A stretch of DNA of 64,000 bases from Colletes latitarsis (Eukaryota > Arthropoda > Insecta > Hymenoptera > Colletidae), in NCBI RefSeq assembly GCF_051014445.1, contig NW_027488368.1:3348001-3412000 (forward strand). The letters are read 5' to 3'. Every line of letters begins with the position of its first letter. The first letter of the stretch is position 1. The translations under genes were made by a program, and so were the position numbers. This document shows, piece after piece, positions 48,915 to 62,796 of the stretch. Under the pieces are notes generated by a model. That model was given only the letters and a program-made list of their open reading frames with translations, was not told the origin of the DNA and did not search any database.

Positions 48915-50920
48915 TTGGAGGATAACGCCGGTTATGTCTGGGTTAGGTCTTGTATTTGCCCTCATCTGGCTCGTACTTTCGCGTTTTTCGCATACTTGTT
49001 GGCCAGATCCTGGGCTTTTCCAGGCTTGGATCACGTAGTAATGTGGTACCACAATGAAGCAGTCAATAAAAGCTGTTTCCGATTAGTATTTTAGAGGATA
49101 ACGCTGGTTATGTCTGTGTTAGTTCTGGTATTTGCAATCATCTGGCTCATACTTTCGCGTTTTTCGCATAGTTGTTGGCCAGATCCAGCGTATTTTCTGG
49201 ATTGGATCCCGTAGTAATGTGGATCCACACCGAAACAGCCAGTTAAACCTGGTTGCGATTAATATTTTAGAGGATAACGCAAGCTATGTCTCGGTTAGGT
49301 CTGGGATTTGCCCTCATCTGGCTCGTACTTTCGCGTTTTTCGCATACTTGTTGGCCAGATCCTGGGCTTTTTCAGGTTTGGATCACGTAGTAATGTGGTA
49401 CCACACTGAAACAGTCAATAAAAGCTGGTTCCGATTAATATTTCAGAGGATAACGCTGGTTATGTCTGGGTTAGTTCTGGTATTTCCAATCATCTGGCTC
49501 ATACTTTCGCATTTTTCGCATTCTTCTTGGCCAGATCCTGGCCTTTTTCTGGTTTGGATCACGTAGTAATGCGGTACCACACCGAAACAGTCAATTAAAC
49601 CTGGTTGCGATTAATATTTTAGATGATAACGTCGGTTATGACTCGTTCAGGTCTGGGAATTGCCCTCATCTGGCTCGTACTTTCGCATTTTTCGCATACT
49701 TGTTGGCCAGTACTTGGCCTTTTTTGGTTTTGATCTCGTAGTAATGCGGTAGCACACCGAAACAGTCAACAGAAGTTGGTTCCGATTAGTATTTTAGAGG
49801 ATAACGCCGGTAATGTCTCGGTTAGGTCTGGGAATTGCCCTCATCTGGCTCGTACTTTCGAATTTTTCGCATACTTGTTGGCCAGTTCTTGGCCTTTTTT
49901 GGTTTGGATCACGTAGTAATGCGGTACCACACCGAAACAGTCAACAGAAGGTGGTTCCGATTAGTATTTTAGAGGATAACGCCGGTTATGCCTTGGTTAG
50001 GACTGGGATTTGCCCTCATCTGGCTCGTACTTTCGCATTTTTCGCATACTTGTTGGCCAGGTCCTGGCCTTTTTCTGGTCTGGATCACGTCGTAATGCGG
50101 TACCACACCGAAACAGTCAATTAAGCATGGTTGAGATTACTATTTTAGAGGATAACGCCAGTTATGTCTCGGATAGGTCTGGGACTTATCTGGCTCGTAC
50201 TTTCGCATTTTGCGCATTCTTGTTGGCCAGATCTTGGCCTTTTTCAGGCTTGGACCAGGTAGTAATGTGGTGCTACACTGAAACAGTCAATTAAACCTGG
50301 TTCCGATTAATATTTTAGAGGATAACGCCGGTTATGTCTGGGTTAGGTCTGGCATTTGCCCTAATCTGGCTCGTACTTTCGCATATTTCGCATACTTGTC
50401 GGCCAGATCCTGGCCTTTTTCTGGCTTGGGCCACGTAGTAAAGTGGTACCAGACTGTCAATAAAAGCTGGTTTCGATTAGTATTTTAGAGGATAACGCTA
50501 GTTATGACTGGGATAGTTCTGGTATTTGCAATCATCTGGCTCATACTTTCGCGTCTTTCGCATAGCTGTTGGCCAGATCCTGGGTTTTTTTCTGGTTTGG
50601 ATCCCGTAGTAATGTGGTTCCACACCGAAACAGTCAATTAAACTTGGTTGCGATTACTATTTTGGAGGATAACGCCGGTTATGTCTGAGTTAGGTCTGGT
50701 ATTTGCCCTCAATTGGCTCGTACTTACGCATTTTTCGCTTATTTGTTGGGCAGATCTCGGGTTTTTTGTGGTTTGGATCCCGTCGTAATGTGGTTCCACA
50801 TCGAAACAGTCAATTAAACCTGGTTGCGATTAATATTTGGGAGAGTAACGCTGGTTATGTTTGGGTTAGTCCTGGTATTTGCAATCACCAGGCACATACT
50901 TTCGCATTTTTCGCATACTT
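48915..50920. repeat. Higher-order repeat R3 (modules A-B-C), copy 1 (partner 55,720-57,725)
   Basis: About 2 kb recur at a constant offset of 6,805 bp. Shared rare variants include GGTCTTGTATTTGCC and GCTTTTCCAG upstream of module A, and GGTCCTGGCC or GGTCCTAGCC with CACGTCGTAATGCGG downstream. Few differences were seen. Confidence 0.9.
49056..49550. repeat. Module A, copy 2
   Basis: It carries the same marks as copy 1 and is followed by single-dose module B and then module C. From about 48,915 to 50,920 the whole stretch recurs 6,805 bp downstream. Confidence 0.88.
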
Positions 50921-50999
50921 GTGGCCAGATCCTGGCCTTTTTCTGGATTGGATCACGTAGTAATGTGCTACCACACTGAAGCAGTCAATAAAACCTGTT

Positions 51000-51790
51000 T
51001 CCGATTAGTATTTTAGAGGATAACTCTGGTAATGTCTCGGTTAGGTCTGGGAATTGCCCTCATCTGGCTCGTACTTCCGCATTTTTCGCATACTTGTTGG
51101 CCAGTTCTTGGCCTTTTTTGGTTTGGATCCCGTAGTAATGCGGTACCACACCGAAACAGTCAACAGAAGATGGTTCCGATTAGTATTTTAGAGGATAACG
51201 CCGGTTATGTCTTGGTGACGACTGGGATTTGCCCTCATCTGGCTCGTACTTTCGCATTTTTCGCATACTTGTTGGCCAGATCCTGGCCTTTTTCTGGTCT
51301 GGATCACGTAGTAATGCGGTACCACACCGAAACAATCAATTAAGCATGGTTGAGATCACTATTTTAGAGGATAACGCCAGTTATGTCTCGGATAGGTCTG
51401 GGACTTATCTGGCTCGTACTTTCGCATTTGGCGCATTCTTGTTGGCCAGATCTTGGCCTTTTTCAGGCTTGGACCAGGTAGTAATGTGGTGCTACACTGA
51501 AACAGTCAATTAAACCTGGTTCCGATTAATATTTTAGAGGATAACGCCGGTTATGTCTGGGTTAGGTCTGGTATTTGCCCTAATCTGGCTCGTACTTTCG
51601 CATTTTTCGCATACTTGTCGGCCAGATCCTGGCCTTTTTCTGGCTTGGACCACGTAGTAAAGTGGTACCAGACTCTCAATAAAAGCTGGTTTCGATTAGT
51701 ATTTTAGAGGATAACGCTAGTTATGACTGGTATAGTTTTGGTATTTGCAATCATCTGGCTCATACTTTCGCGTCTTTCGCATAGCTGTTG
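51000..51790. repeat. Extra module B'-C segment
   Basis: A second dose of the B and C head (GAATTGCCC, GGGACTTATCTGG at 51,400, CAGACTCTCAATAAAAG) lies 1,219 bp after the previous one. It has no module A in front. It joins directly to module D at 51,795 instead of continuing to the ACTTACGC tail. Confidence 0.8.
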
Positions 51791-51794
51791 GCCA

Positions 51795-53238
51795 GATCCT
51801 GGGCTTTTTCTGGCTTGGATCACGTAGTAATGTGGTACCACACTGTCAATAAAAGCTGGTTCCGATTAGTATTTTAGAGGATACCGCTGGTTATGTCTGG
51901 GTTAGTTCTAGTATTTGCAATCATCTGGCTCATACTGACGCGTTTTTCGCATACTTGATGGGCAGGTCCCAGGTTTTTTATGGTTTGGATAACGTGGTAA
52001 TGTGGTACCACAATGAAACAGTCAATAAAAGCTGGTGCCGATTAATATTCTAGCGGATATCGCCGGTTATGTCTCGGTTAGGTCTGGGATTTGCACTCAT
52101 CTGGCTCGTACTTTCGCACTTTTCGCATACTTGTTGGCCAGATCCTGGCCTTTTTCTGGCTTGGACCACGTTGTAATGTGGTACCACACTGAAACAGTCA
52201 ATTATACCTGGTTCCGATTAATATTTTAGAGGATAACGCCGGTTACGTCTCGGTTAGGACTGGTATTTGCAATCATCTGGCTCGTACTTTCGCATATTTC
52301 GCATACTTGTTGGCAGATCCTGGCCTTTTTCTGGTTTGGATCACGTAGTAATGTGGTACCACACTGAAACAGTCAATAAAAGCTGGTTCCGATTAATATT
52401 TTAGAGAATAACGCCGGTTACGTCTCGGTTAGGACTGGTATTTGCAATCATCTGGCTCGTACTTTCGCGTTTTTCGCATACTTGTTGGGCAGATCCTGGG
52501 TTTTTTCTGGCTTGGATCACGTAGTAACGCGGTACCACACCGAAACAGTCAATTAATCCTGGTTGCGATTAATACTTTAGAGATAACGCCGGTTATGTAT
52601 AGGTTAGGTCTGGTATTTCCCCTCATCTGGCTCGTCCATTCGCATTTTTGGCATACTTGTTGGACAGGTCCTTGCCTTTTTCTGGTTTGGATCACGTAGT
52701 AATGCTGTACCACACCGAATTAGTCAATTAAAGCTGGTTGCAATTAGTATTTTATAGGATAACTCTGGTTATGTCTGGGAAAGTTCTGGTATTTGCAATT
52801 ATCTGGCTCATACTTTCGCTTTTTTCGCATACTTGTTGGCCAGATCCTGGCCTTTTTCTGGCTTGGACCACGTAGTAATGTGGTACCACAATGAAACTGT
52901 CAATTATACCTGGTTCCGATTAATATTTTAGAGGATAGCGCCGGTTACGTCTCGGTTAAGACTGGTATTTGCCCTCATCTGTCTCGTACTTTCGCATTTT
53001 TCGCATACTTGTTGGCCAGATCCTGGGCTTTATCTGGTTTGGATCACGTAGTAATGTGGTACCACTCTGTCAATAAAAGCTGGTTCCGATTAGTATTTTA
53101 GAGGATAACGCTGGTTATGTCTGGGAAATTTCTGGTATTTGCAATCATCTGGCTCATACTTTCGCGTTTTTCGCATACTTGTTGGACAGATCTTGGGTGC
53201 TTTCTGGTTTGGATCACGTAGTAATGTGGTACCACACT
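51795..53238. repeat. Module D, copy 2
   Basis: It matches copy 1 at an offset of 4,359 bp with scattered substitutions, for example CATACTGACGCG against CATACTTACGCG and AATACTTTAGAG against AATATTTTAGAG. Confidence 0.9.
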
Positions 53239-53540
53239 GAAACAGTCAATAAAAGCTGGTTCCGATTATTAGTTTGGAGGATAACGCTGGTTACGTTTGG
53301 GTTCGTTCTGGTATTTGCAATGATCTGGCTCATACCTTCGCGTTTTTCGCATACTTGTTGGCCGGATCCTGGCATTTTTCTGGTTTGGATCACGTAGTAA
53401 TGCGGTACCACACCGAAACAATCAATTAAACCTGGATGCGATTAATATTTTGGAGGATAACGCCGGTTATGTCTCGGTCAGGTCTGGGATTTGCCCTCAT
53501 CTGGCTCGTACATTCGCACTCTTCGCATACTTGTTGGCCA

Positions 53541-54985
53541 GATCCTGGGCTTTTTCTGGCTTGGATCACGTAGTAATGTGGTACCACACTGTCAATAAAA
53601 GCTGGTTCCGATTAGTATTTTAGAGGATACCGCTGGTTATGTCTGGGTTAGTTCTGGTATTTGCAATCATCTGGCTCATACTTACGCGTTTTTCGCATAC
53701 TTGATGGGCAGGTCCCGGGTTTTTTATGGTTTGGATAACGTGGTAATGTGGTACCACAATGAAACAGTCAATAAAAGCTGGTGCCGATTAATATTCTAGC
53801 GGATATCGCCGGTTATGTCTCGGTTAGGTCTGGGATTTGCACTCATCTGGCTCGTACTTTCGCACTTTTCGCATACTTGTTGGCCAGATCCTGGCCTTTT
53901 TCTGGCTTGGACCACGTTGTAATGTGGTACCACACTGAAACAGTCAATTATACCTGGTTCCGATTAATATTTTAGAGGATAACGCCGGTTACGTCTCGGT
54001 TAGGACTGGTATTTGCAATCATCTGGCTCGTACTTTCGCATTTTTCGCATACTTGTCGGCCAGATCCTGGCCTTTTTCTGGTTTGGATCACGTAGTAATG
54101 TGGTACCACACTGAAACAGTCAACAAAAGCTAGTTCCGATTAATATTTTAGAGAATAACGCCGGTTACGTCTCGGTTAGGACTGGTATTTGCAATCATCT
54201 GGCTCGTACTTTCGCGTTTTTCGCATACTTGTTGGGCAGATCCTGGGTTTTTTCTGGCTTGGATCACGTAGTAACGCGGTACCACAACGAAACAGTCAAT
54301 TAATCCTGGTTGCGATTAATACTTTAGAGATAACGCCGGTTATGTATAGGTTAGGTCTGGTATTTCCCCTCATCTGGCTCGTCCATTCGCATTTTTGGCA
54401 TACTTGTTGGACAGGTCCTTGCCTTTTTCTGGTTTGGATCACGTAGTAATGCTGTACCACACCGAATTAGTCAATTAAAGCTGGTTGCAATTAGTATTTT
54501 ATAGGATAACGCTGGTTATGTCTGGGAAAGTTCTGGTATTTGCAATCATCTGGCTCATACTTTCGCTTTTTTCGCATACTTGTTGGCCAGATCCTGGCCT
54601 TTTTCTGGCTTGGACCACGTAGTAATGTGGTACCACAATGAAACTGTCAATTATACCTGGTTCCGATTAATATTTTAGAGGATAGCGCCGGTTACGTCTC
54701 GGTTAAGACTGGTATTTGCCCTCATCTGTCTCGTACTTTCGCATTTTTCGCATACTTGTTGGCCAGATCCTGGGCTTTATCTGGTTTGGATCACGTAGTA
54801 ATGTGGTACCACTCTGTCAATAAAAGCTGGTTCCGATTAGTATTTTAGAGGATAACGCTGGTTATGTCTGGGAAATTTCTGGTATTTGCAATCATCTGGC
54901 TCATACTTTCGCGTTTTTTGCATACTTGTTGGACAGATCCTGGGTGCTTTCTGGTTTGGATCACGTAGTAATGTGGTACCACTCT
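53541..54985. repeat. Module D, copy 3
   Basis: It lies 1,746-1,747 bp after copy 2 with about two other monomers between them, so D is doubled here. It ends in a duplicated single monomer with the private variant GCGTTTTTTGCATAC. Confidence 0.9.
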
Positions 54986-55131
54986 GTCAATAAAAGCTGG
55001 TTCCGATTAGTATTTTAGAGGATAACGCTGGTTATGTCTGGGAAATTTCTGGTATTTGCAATCATCTGGCTCATACTTTCGCGTTTTTTGCATACTTGTT
55101 GGACAGATCCTGGGTGCTTTCTGGTTTGGAT
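54792..55131. repeat. Exact 170-bp single-monomer tandem duplication
   Basis: Two successive monomers starting CACGTAGTAATGTGGTACC at 54,792 and 54,962 are identical base for base over 170 bp as I read them. Both carry the 6-bp deletion CCACTCTGTCAATA and the rare GCGTTTTTTGCATAC. This is the youngest event visible in the right part. Confidence 0.92.
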
Positions 55132-55719
55132 CACGTAGTAATGTGGTACCACACCGAAACAATCAATTAAACCTGGATGCGATTAATATTTTGGAGGATA
55201 ACGCCGGTTATGTCTGGGTTAGGTCTGGTATTTGCCCTCATCTGGCTCATACCTTCGCGTTTTTCGCATACTTGTTGGCCGGATCCTGGCATTTTTCTGG
55301 TTTAGATCATGTAGTAATGCGGTACCACACCGAAACAATCAATTAAACCTGGTTGCGATTAATATTTTAGAGGATAACGCCGGTTATGTCTGGGCTAGGT
55401 CTGGTATTTGCCCTCATCTGGCTCATGCTTTCGCATTTTTCGCATACTTGTTGGCCAGATACTGGCCTTCTTCTGGTTTGGATCCCGTAATAATGTGGTA
55501 CCACACCGAAACAGTCAATTAAACCTGGTTGCGAATAATATTTTAGGGGATAACGCTGGTTATGACTGGGATAGTTCTGGTATTTGCAATCATCTGGCTC
55601 ATACTTTCGCGTTTTTCGCATAGTTGTTGGCCAGATCCTGGGTTTTTTACTGGTTTGGATCCCGTAGTAATGAGGTTTCACACCGAAACAGTCAATTAAA
55701 CCTAGTTGCGATTACTCTT

Positions 55720-57725
55720 TTGAAGGATAACGCCGGTTATGTCTGGGTTAGGTCTTGTATTTGCCCTCATCTGGCTCGTACTTTCGCGTTTTTCGCATAC
55801 TTGTTGGCCAGATCCTGGGCTTTTCCAGTCTTGGATCACGTAGTAATGTGGTACCACACTGAAGCAGTCAATAAAAGCTGTTTCCGATTAGTATTTTAGA
55901 GGATAACGCTGGTTATGTCTGTGTTAGTTCTGGTATTTGCAATCATCTGGCTCATACTTTCGCGTTTTTCACATAGTTGTTGACCAGATCCAGCGTATTT
56001 TCTGGATTGGATCCCGTAGTAATGTGGATCCACACCAAAACAGCCAATTAAACCTGGTTGCGATTAATATTTTAGAGGATAACGCAAGCTATGTCTCGGT
56101 TAGGTCTGGGATTTGCCCTCATCTGGCTCGTACTTTCGCGTTTTTCGCATACTTGTTGGCCAGATCCTGGGCTTTTTCAGGTTTGGATCACGTAGTAATG
56201 TGGTACCACACTGAAACAGTCAATAAAAGCTGGTTCCGATTAATATTTCTGAGGATAACGCTGGTTATGTCTGGGTTAGTTCTGGTATTTGCAATCATGT
56301 GGCTCATACTTTCGCATTTTTCGCATTCTTGTTGGCCAGATCCTGGCCTTTTTCTGGTTTGGATCACGTAGTAATGCGGTACCACACCGAAACAGTCAAT
56401 TAAACCTGGTTGCGATTAATATTTTAGATGATAACGTCGGTTATGACTCGTTCAGGTCTGGGAATTGCACTCATCTGGCTCGTACTTTCGCATTTTTCGC
56501 ATACTTGTTGGCCAGTACTTGGCCTTTTTTGGTTTTGATCTCGTAGTAATGCGGTACCACACCGAAACAGTCAACAGAAGTTGGTTCCGATTAGTATTTT
56601 AGAGGATAACGCCGGTAATGTCTCGGTTAGGTCTGGGAATTGCCCTCATCTGGCTCGTACTTTCGCATTTTTCGCATACTTGTTGGCCAGTTCTTGGCCT
56701 TTTTTGGTTTGGATCACGTAGTAATGCGGTACCACACCGAAACAGTCAACAGAAGGTGGTTCCGATTTGTATTTTAGAGGATAACGCCGGTTATGTCTTG
56801 GTTAGGACTGGGATTTGCCCTCATCTGGCTCGTACTTTCGCATTTTTCGCATACTTGTTGGCCAGGTCCTAGCCTTTTTCTGGTCTGGATCACGTCGTAA
56901 TGCGGTACCACACCGAAACAGTCAATTAAGCATGGTTGAGATTACTATTTTAGAGGATAACGCCAGTTATGTCTCGGATAGGTCTGGGACTTATCTGGCT
57001 CGTACTTTCGCATTTTGCGCATTCTTGTTGGCCAGATCTTGGCCTTTTTCAGGCTTGGACCAGGTAGTAATGTGGTGCTACACTGAAACAGTCAATTAAA
57101 CCTGGTTCCGATTAATATTTTAGAGGATAACGCCGGTTATGTCTGGGTTAGGTCTGGTATTTGCCCTAATCTGGCTCGTACTTTCGCATTTTTCGCATAC
57201 TTGTCGGCCAGATCATGGCCTTTTTCTGGCTTGGGCCACGTAGTAAAGTGGTACCAGACTGTCAATAAAAGCTGGTTTCGATTAGTATTTTAGAGGATAA
57301 CGCTAGTTATGACTGGGATAGTTCTGGTATTTGCAATCATCTGGCTCATACTTTCGCGTCTTTCGCATAGCCGTTGGCCAGATCCTGGGTTTTTTTCTGG
57401 TTTGGATCCCGTAGTAATGTGGTTCCACACCGAAACAGTCAATTAAACTTGGTTGCGATTACTATTTTGGAGGATAACGCCGGTTATGTCTGAGTTAGGT
57501 CTGGTATTTGCCCTCAATTGGCTCGTACTTACGCATTTTTCGCTTATTTGTTGGGCAGATCTCGGGTTTTTTGTGGTTTGGAACCCGTCGTAATGTGGTT
57601 CCACATCGAAACAGTCAATTAAACCTGGTTGCGATTAATATTTGGGAGAGTAACGCTGGTTATGTTTGGGTTAGTTCTGGTATTTGCAATCACCAGGCAC
57701 ATACTTTCGCATTTTTCGCATACTT
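55720..57725. repeat. Higher-order repeat R3 (modules A-B-C), copy 2
   Basis: This is the partner of 48,915-50,920, offset 6,805 bp. Module A copy 3 is at 55,861-56,355. Private changes include CACATAGTTGTTGACC and CACACCAAAACAGCC in module A. Confidence 0.9.
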
Positions 57726-58119
57726 GTTGGCCAGATCCTGGGATATTTGCGGTTTGGATCACGTAGTTATGCGGTACCACACCGAAACAGTCAACTAAAC
57801 CTTGTTGCGATTAATATTTTAGAGGATAACGCTGGTTACGTCTCGGTTAGGTCTGGTATTTGCCCTCATCTGTCTCGTACTTTCGCATTTTTCGCATACT
57901 TTTTGGCCAGATCCTGGCCTTCTTCTGGCTTGGACCACGTAGTAAAGTGGTACCACACAGAAACAGTCAAAAAAACCTGGTTCCGATTAATATTTTAGAG
58001 AATAACGCCGGTTATGTCTCGGTTAGGTCTGGTATTTGCCCTCATCTGTCTCGTACTTTCGCATTTTTCGCATACTTGTTGGCCAGATCCTGGGCTTTTC
58101 CTAGCTTGGATCACGTAGT

Positions 58120-59480
58120 AATGTGGTACCAGACTGTCAAGAAAAGCTGGTTCCGATTAGTGTTTTAGAGGATAACGCTGGTTATGTCTGGGTTAGTTCT
58201 GGTATTTGCAATCATCTGGCTCATACTTACGCGTTTTTCGCATACTTGTTGGACATATCCTGGGTTTCATCTGGTTTGGATAACGTAGTAATGTGGTACC
58301 ACACTGAAACAGTCAATAAAAGCTGGTTCCGATTAATAGTTTGGAGGATAACGCTGGTTACGTTTGGGATAGTTCTGGTATTTGCAATCTCCAGGCACAT
58401 ACTTTCGCATTTTTCGCATACTTGTTGGCCAGATCCTGGGATATTTCTGGTTTGGATCACGTAGTTATGCGGTACCACATCGCAACAGTCAACTAAACCT
58501 CGTTGCGATTAATATTTTAGAGGATAACGCTGGTTACGTCTCGGTTAGGTCTGGTATTTGCCCTCATCTGTCTCGTACTTTCGCATTTTTCGCATACTTG
58601 TTGGCCAGATCCTGGCCTTTTTGTGGTCTGGATCACGTAGTAATGTGGCACCAGACTGTCAATAAAAGTTGGTTCCGATTAGTATCTTAGAGGATAACGC
58701 TAGTTATGACTGGGATAGTTCTGGTATTTGCAATCATCTGGCTCATACTTTCGCGTCTTTCGCATAGCTGTTGGCCTGATCCTGGGTTTTTTTCTGGTTT
58801 GGATCCCGTAGTAATGTGGTTCCACACCGAAACAGACAATTAAACTTGGTTGCGATTACTATTTTGGAGGATAACGCCGGTTATGTCTGAGTTAGGTCTG
58901 GTATTTGCCCTCAATTGGCTCGTACTTACGCATTTTTCGCTTATTTGTTGGGCAGATCTCGGGTTTTTTGTGGTTTGGATCCCGTCGTAATGTGGTTCCA
59001 CATCGAAACAGTCAATTAAACCTGGCTGCGATTAATATTTGGGGGAGTAACGCTGGTTATGTTTGGGTTAGTTCTGGTATTTGCCATCACCAGCCACATA
59101 CTTTCGCATTTTTCGCATACTTGTTGGCCAGATCCTGGGATATTTCTGGTTTGGATCACGTAGTTATGCGGTACCACACCGAAACAGTCAACTAAATCTT
59201 CTTGCGATTAATATTTTAGAGGATAACGCTGGTTACGTCTCGGTTAGGTCTGGTATTTGCCCTCATCTGTCTCGTACTTTCGCACTTTTCGCATACTTGT
59301 TGGCCAGATCCTGGCCTTTTTCTGGTTTGGATCCCGTAGTAATGCGGTACCACACCGAAACAGTCAATTAAAGCTGGTTGCGATTAATATTTTAGAGGAT
59401 AACGCCGGTTATGTCTCGGTCAGGTCTGGGATTTGCCCTCATCTGGCTCGTACATTCGCACTCTTCGCATACTTGTTGGC
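58120..59480. repeat. Higher-order repeat R4, copy 1 (partner 61,434-62,794)
   Basis: About 1.4 kb recur at 3,314 bp. Shared variants are CTGTCAAGAAAAGC, TTAGTGTTTTAGAGG, GACATATCCTGGGTTTCATC, ACATCGCAACAGTCAACTAA and CCTCGTTGCG. In this copy the string ATCTCCAGGC replaces ATCACCAGGC. Limits are approximate. Confidence 0.85.
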
Positions 59481-59589
59481 CAGATCCTGGGCTTTTTCTG
59501 GCTTGGATCACGTAGTAATGTGGTACCACTCTGTCAATAAAAGCTGGTTCCGATTAGTATTTTAGAGGATAACGCTGGTTATATCTGGG

Positions 59590-60040
59590 AAATTTCTGGT
59601 ATTTGCAATCATCTGGCTCATACTTTCACGTTTTTCGCATAGTTGTTGGCCAGATCCAGCGTATTTTCTGGATTGGATCCCGTAGTAATGTGGATCCACA
59701 CCGAAACAGCCAATTAAACCTGGTTGCGATTAATATTTTAGAGGATAACGCAAGCTATGTCTCGGTTAGGTCTGGGATTTGCCCTCATCTGGCTCGTACT
59801 TTCGCGTTTTTCGCATACTTGTTGGCCAGATCCTGGGCTTTTTCAGGTTTGGATCACGTAGTAATGTGGTACCACACTGAAACAGTCAATAAAAGCTGGT
59901 TCCGATTAATATTTCAGAGGATAACGCTGGTTATGTCTGCGTTAGTTCTGGTATTTGCAATCATCTGGCTCATACTTTCGCATTTTTCGCATTCTTGTTG
60001 GCCAGATCCTGGCCTTTTTCTGGTTTGGATCACGTAGTAA
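59590..60040. repeat. Module A, copy 4, followed by module B
   Basis: It matches copy 3 at an offset of 3,666 bp from about 59,600 to about 60,640 (module B and the start of C). Its upstream neighbour is a GGGAAATTTCTGG monomer rather than the GTCTTGTATTTGCC monomer seen before copies 2 and 3, so the left edge is a new junction. Confidence 0.87.
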
Positions 60041-61433
60041 TGCGGTACCACACCGAAACAGTCAATTAAACCTGGTTGCGATTAATATTTTAGATGATAA
60101 CGTCGGTTATGACTCGTTCAGGTCTGGGAATTGCCCTCATCTGGCTCGTACTTTCGCATTTTTCGCATACTTGTTGGCCAGTACTTGGCCTTTTTTGGTT
60201 TTGATCTCGTAGTAATGCGGTACCACACCGAAACAGTCAACAGAAGTTGGTTCCGATTAGTATTTTAGAGGATAACGCCGGTAATGTCTCGGTTAGGTCT
60301 GGGAATTGCCCTCATCTGGCTCGTACTTTCGCATTTTTCGCATACTTGTTGGCCAGTTCTTGGCCTTTTTTGGTTTGGATCACGTAGTAATGCGGTACCA
60401 CACCGAAACAGTCAACAGAAGGTGGTTCCGATTAGTATTTTAGAGGATAACGCCGGTTATGTCTTGGTTAGGACTGGGATTTGCCCTCATCTGGCTCGTA
60501 CTTTCGCATTTTTCGCATACATGTTGGCCAGGTCCTGGCCTTTTTCTGGTCTGGATCACGTCGTAATGCGGTACCACACCGAAACAGTCAATTAAGCATG
60601 GTTGAGATTACTATTTTAGAGGATAACGCCAGTTATGTCTCGGATAGGTCTGGGACTTATCTGGCTCGTACTTTCGCATTTTGCGCACTCTTGTCGGCCA
60701 GATCCTGGCCTTTTTCTGGCTTGGGCCACGTAGTAAAGTGGTACCAGACTGTCAATAAAAGCTGGTTGCGATTAATATTTTAGAGGATAACGCTGGTTAC
60801 GTCTCGGTTAGGTCTGGTATTTGCCCTCATCTGTCTCGTACTTTCGCATTTTTCGCATACTTTTTGGCCAGATCCTGGCCTTCTTCTGGCTTGGACCACG
60901 TAGTAAAGTGGTACCACACAGAAACAGTCAAAAAAACCTGGTTCCGATTAATATTTTAGAGGATAACGCCGGTTATGTCTCGGTTAGGTCTGGTATTTGC
61001 CCTCATCTGTCTCGTACTTTCGCATTTTTCGCATACTTATTGGCCAGATACTGGCCTTCTTCTGGCTTGGACCACGTAGTAATGTGGTACCACACCGAAA
61101 CAGTCAATTAAACCTGGTTGCGAATAATATTTTAGGGGATAACGCTGGTTATGACTGGGATAGTTCTGGTATTTGCAATCATCTGGCTCATACTTTCGCG
61201 TTTTTCGCATAGTTGTTGGCCAGATCCTGGGTTTTTTTCTGGTTTGGATCCCGTAGTAATGTGGTTCCACACCGAAACAGTCAATTAAACCTGGTTGCGA
61301 TTACTCTTTTGGAGGATAACGCCGGTTATGTCTGGGTTAGGTCTGGTATTTGCCCTCATCTGGCTCGTACTTTCGCGTTTTTCGCATACTTGTTGGCCAG
61401 ATCCTGGGCTTTTCCTGGCTTGGATCACGTAGT

Positions 61434-62794
61434 AATGTGGTACCAGACTGTCAAGAAAAGCTGGTTCCGATTAGTGTTTTAGAGGATAACGCTGGTTATG
61501 TCTGGGTTAGTTCTGGTATTTGCAATCATCTGGCTCATACTTACGCGATTTTCGCATACTTGTTGGACATATCCTGGGTTTCATCTGGTTTGGATAACGT
61601 AGTAATGTGGTACCACACTGAAACAGTCAATAAAAGCTGGTTCCGATTAATAGTTTGGAGGATAACGCTGGTTACGTTTGGGATAGTTCTGGTATTTGCA
61701 ATCACCAGGCACATACTTTCGCATTTTTCGCATACTTGTTGGCCAGATCCTGGGATATTTCTGGTTTGGATCACGTAGTTATGCGGTACCACATCGCAAC
61801 AGTCAACTAAACCTCGTTGCGATTAATATTTTAGAGGATAACGCTGGTTACGTCTCGGTTAGGTCTGGTATTTGCCCTCATCTGTCTCGTACTTTCGCAT
61901 TTTTCGCATACTTGTTGGCCAGATCCTGGCCTTTTTGTGGGTTGGATCACGTAGTAATGTGGCACCAGACTGTCAATAAAAGCTGGTTCCGATTAGTATC
62001 TTAGAGGATAACGCTAGTTATGACTGGGATAGTTCTGGTATTTGCAATCATCTGGCTCATACTTTCGCGTCTTTCGCATAGCTGTTGGCCTGATCCTGGG
62101 TTTTTTTCTGGTTTGGATCCCGTAGTAATGTGGTTCCACACCGAAACAGACAATTAAACTTGGTTGCGATTACTATTTTGGAGGATAACGCCGGTTATGT
62201 CTGAGTTAGGTCTGGTATTTGCCCTCAATTGGCTCGTACTTACGCATTTTTCGCTTATTTGTTGGGCAGATCTCGGGTTTTTTGTGGTTTGGATCCCGTC
62301 GTAATGTGGTTCCACATCGAAGCAGTCAATTAAACCTGGTTGCGATTAATATTTGGGAGAGTAACGCTGGTTATGTTTGGGTTAGTTCTGGTATTTGCAA
62401 TCACCAGGCACATACTTTCGCATTTTTCGCATACTTGTTGGCCAGATCCTGGGATATTTCTGGTTTGGATCACGTAGTTATGCGGTACCACACCGAAACA
62501 GTCAACTAAATCTTGTTGCGATTAATATTTTAGAGGATAACGCTGGTTACGTCTCGGTTAGGTCTGGTATTTGCCCTCATCTGTCTCGTACTTTCGCACT
62601 TTTCGCATACTTGTTGGCCAGATCCTGGCCTTTTTCTGGTTTGGAACCCGTTGTAATGCGGTACCACACCGAAACAGTCAATTAAAGCTGGTTGCGATTA
62701 ATATTTTAGAGGATAACGCCGTTTATGTCTCGGTTATGTCTGGGATTTGCCCTCATCTAACTCGTACTTTCGCACTCTTCGCATACTTGTTGGC
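61434..62794. repeat. Higher-order repeat R4, copy 2
   Basis: This is the direct partner of 58,120-59,480. From about 61,980 onward it also matches 46,620 onward at a constant offset of 15,361 bp, running through the module C tail into module D. Confidence 0.85.
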
Positions 62795-62796
62795 CA

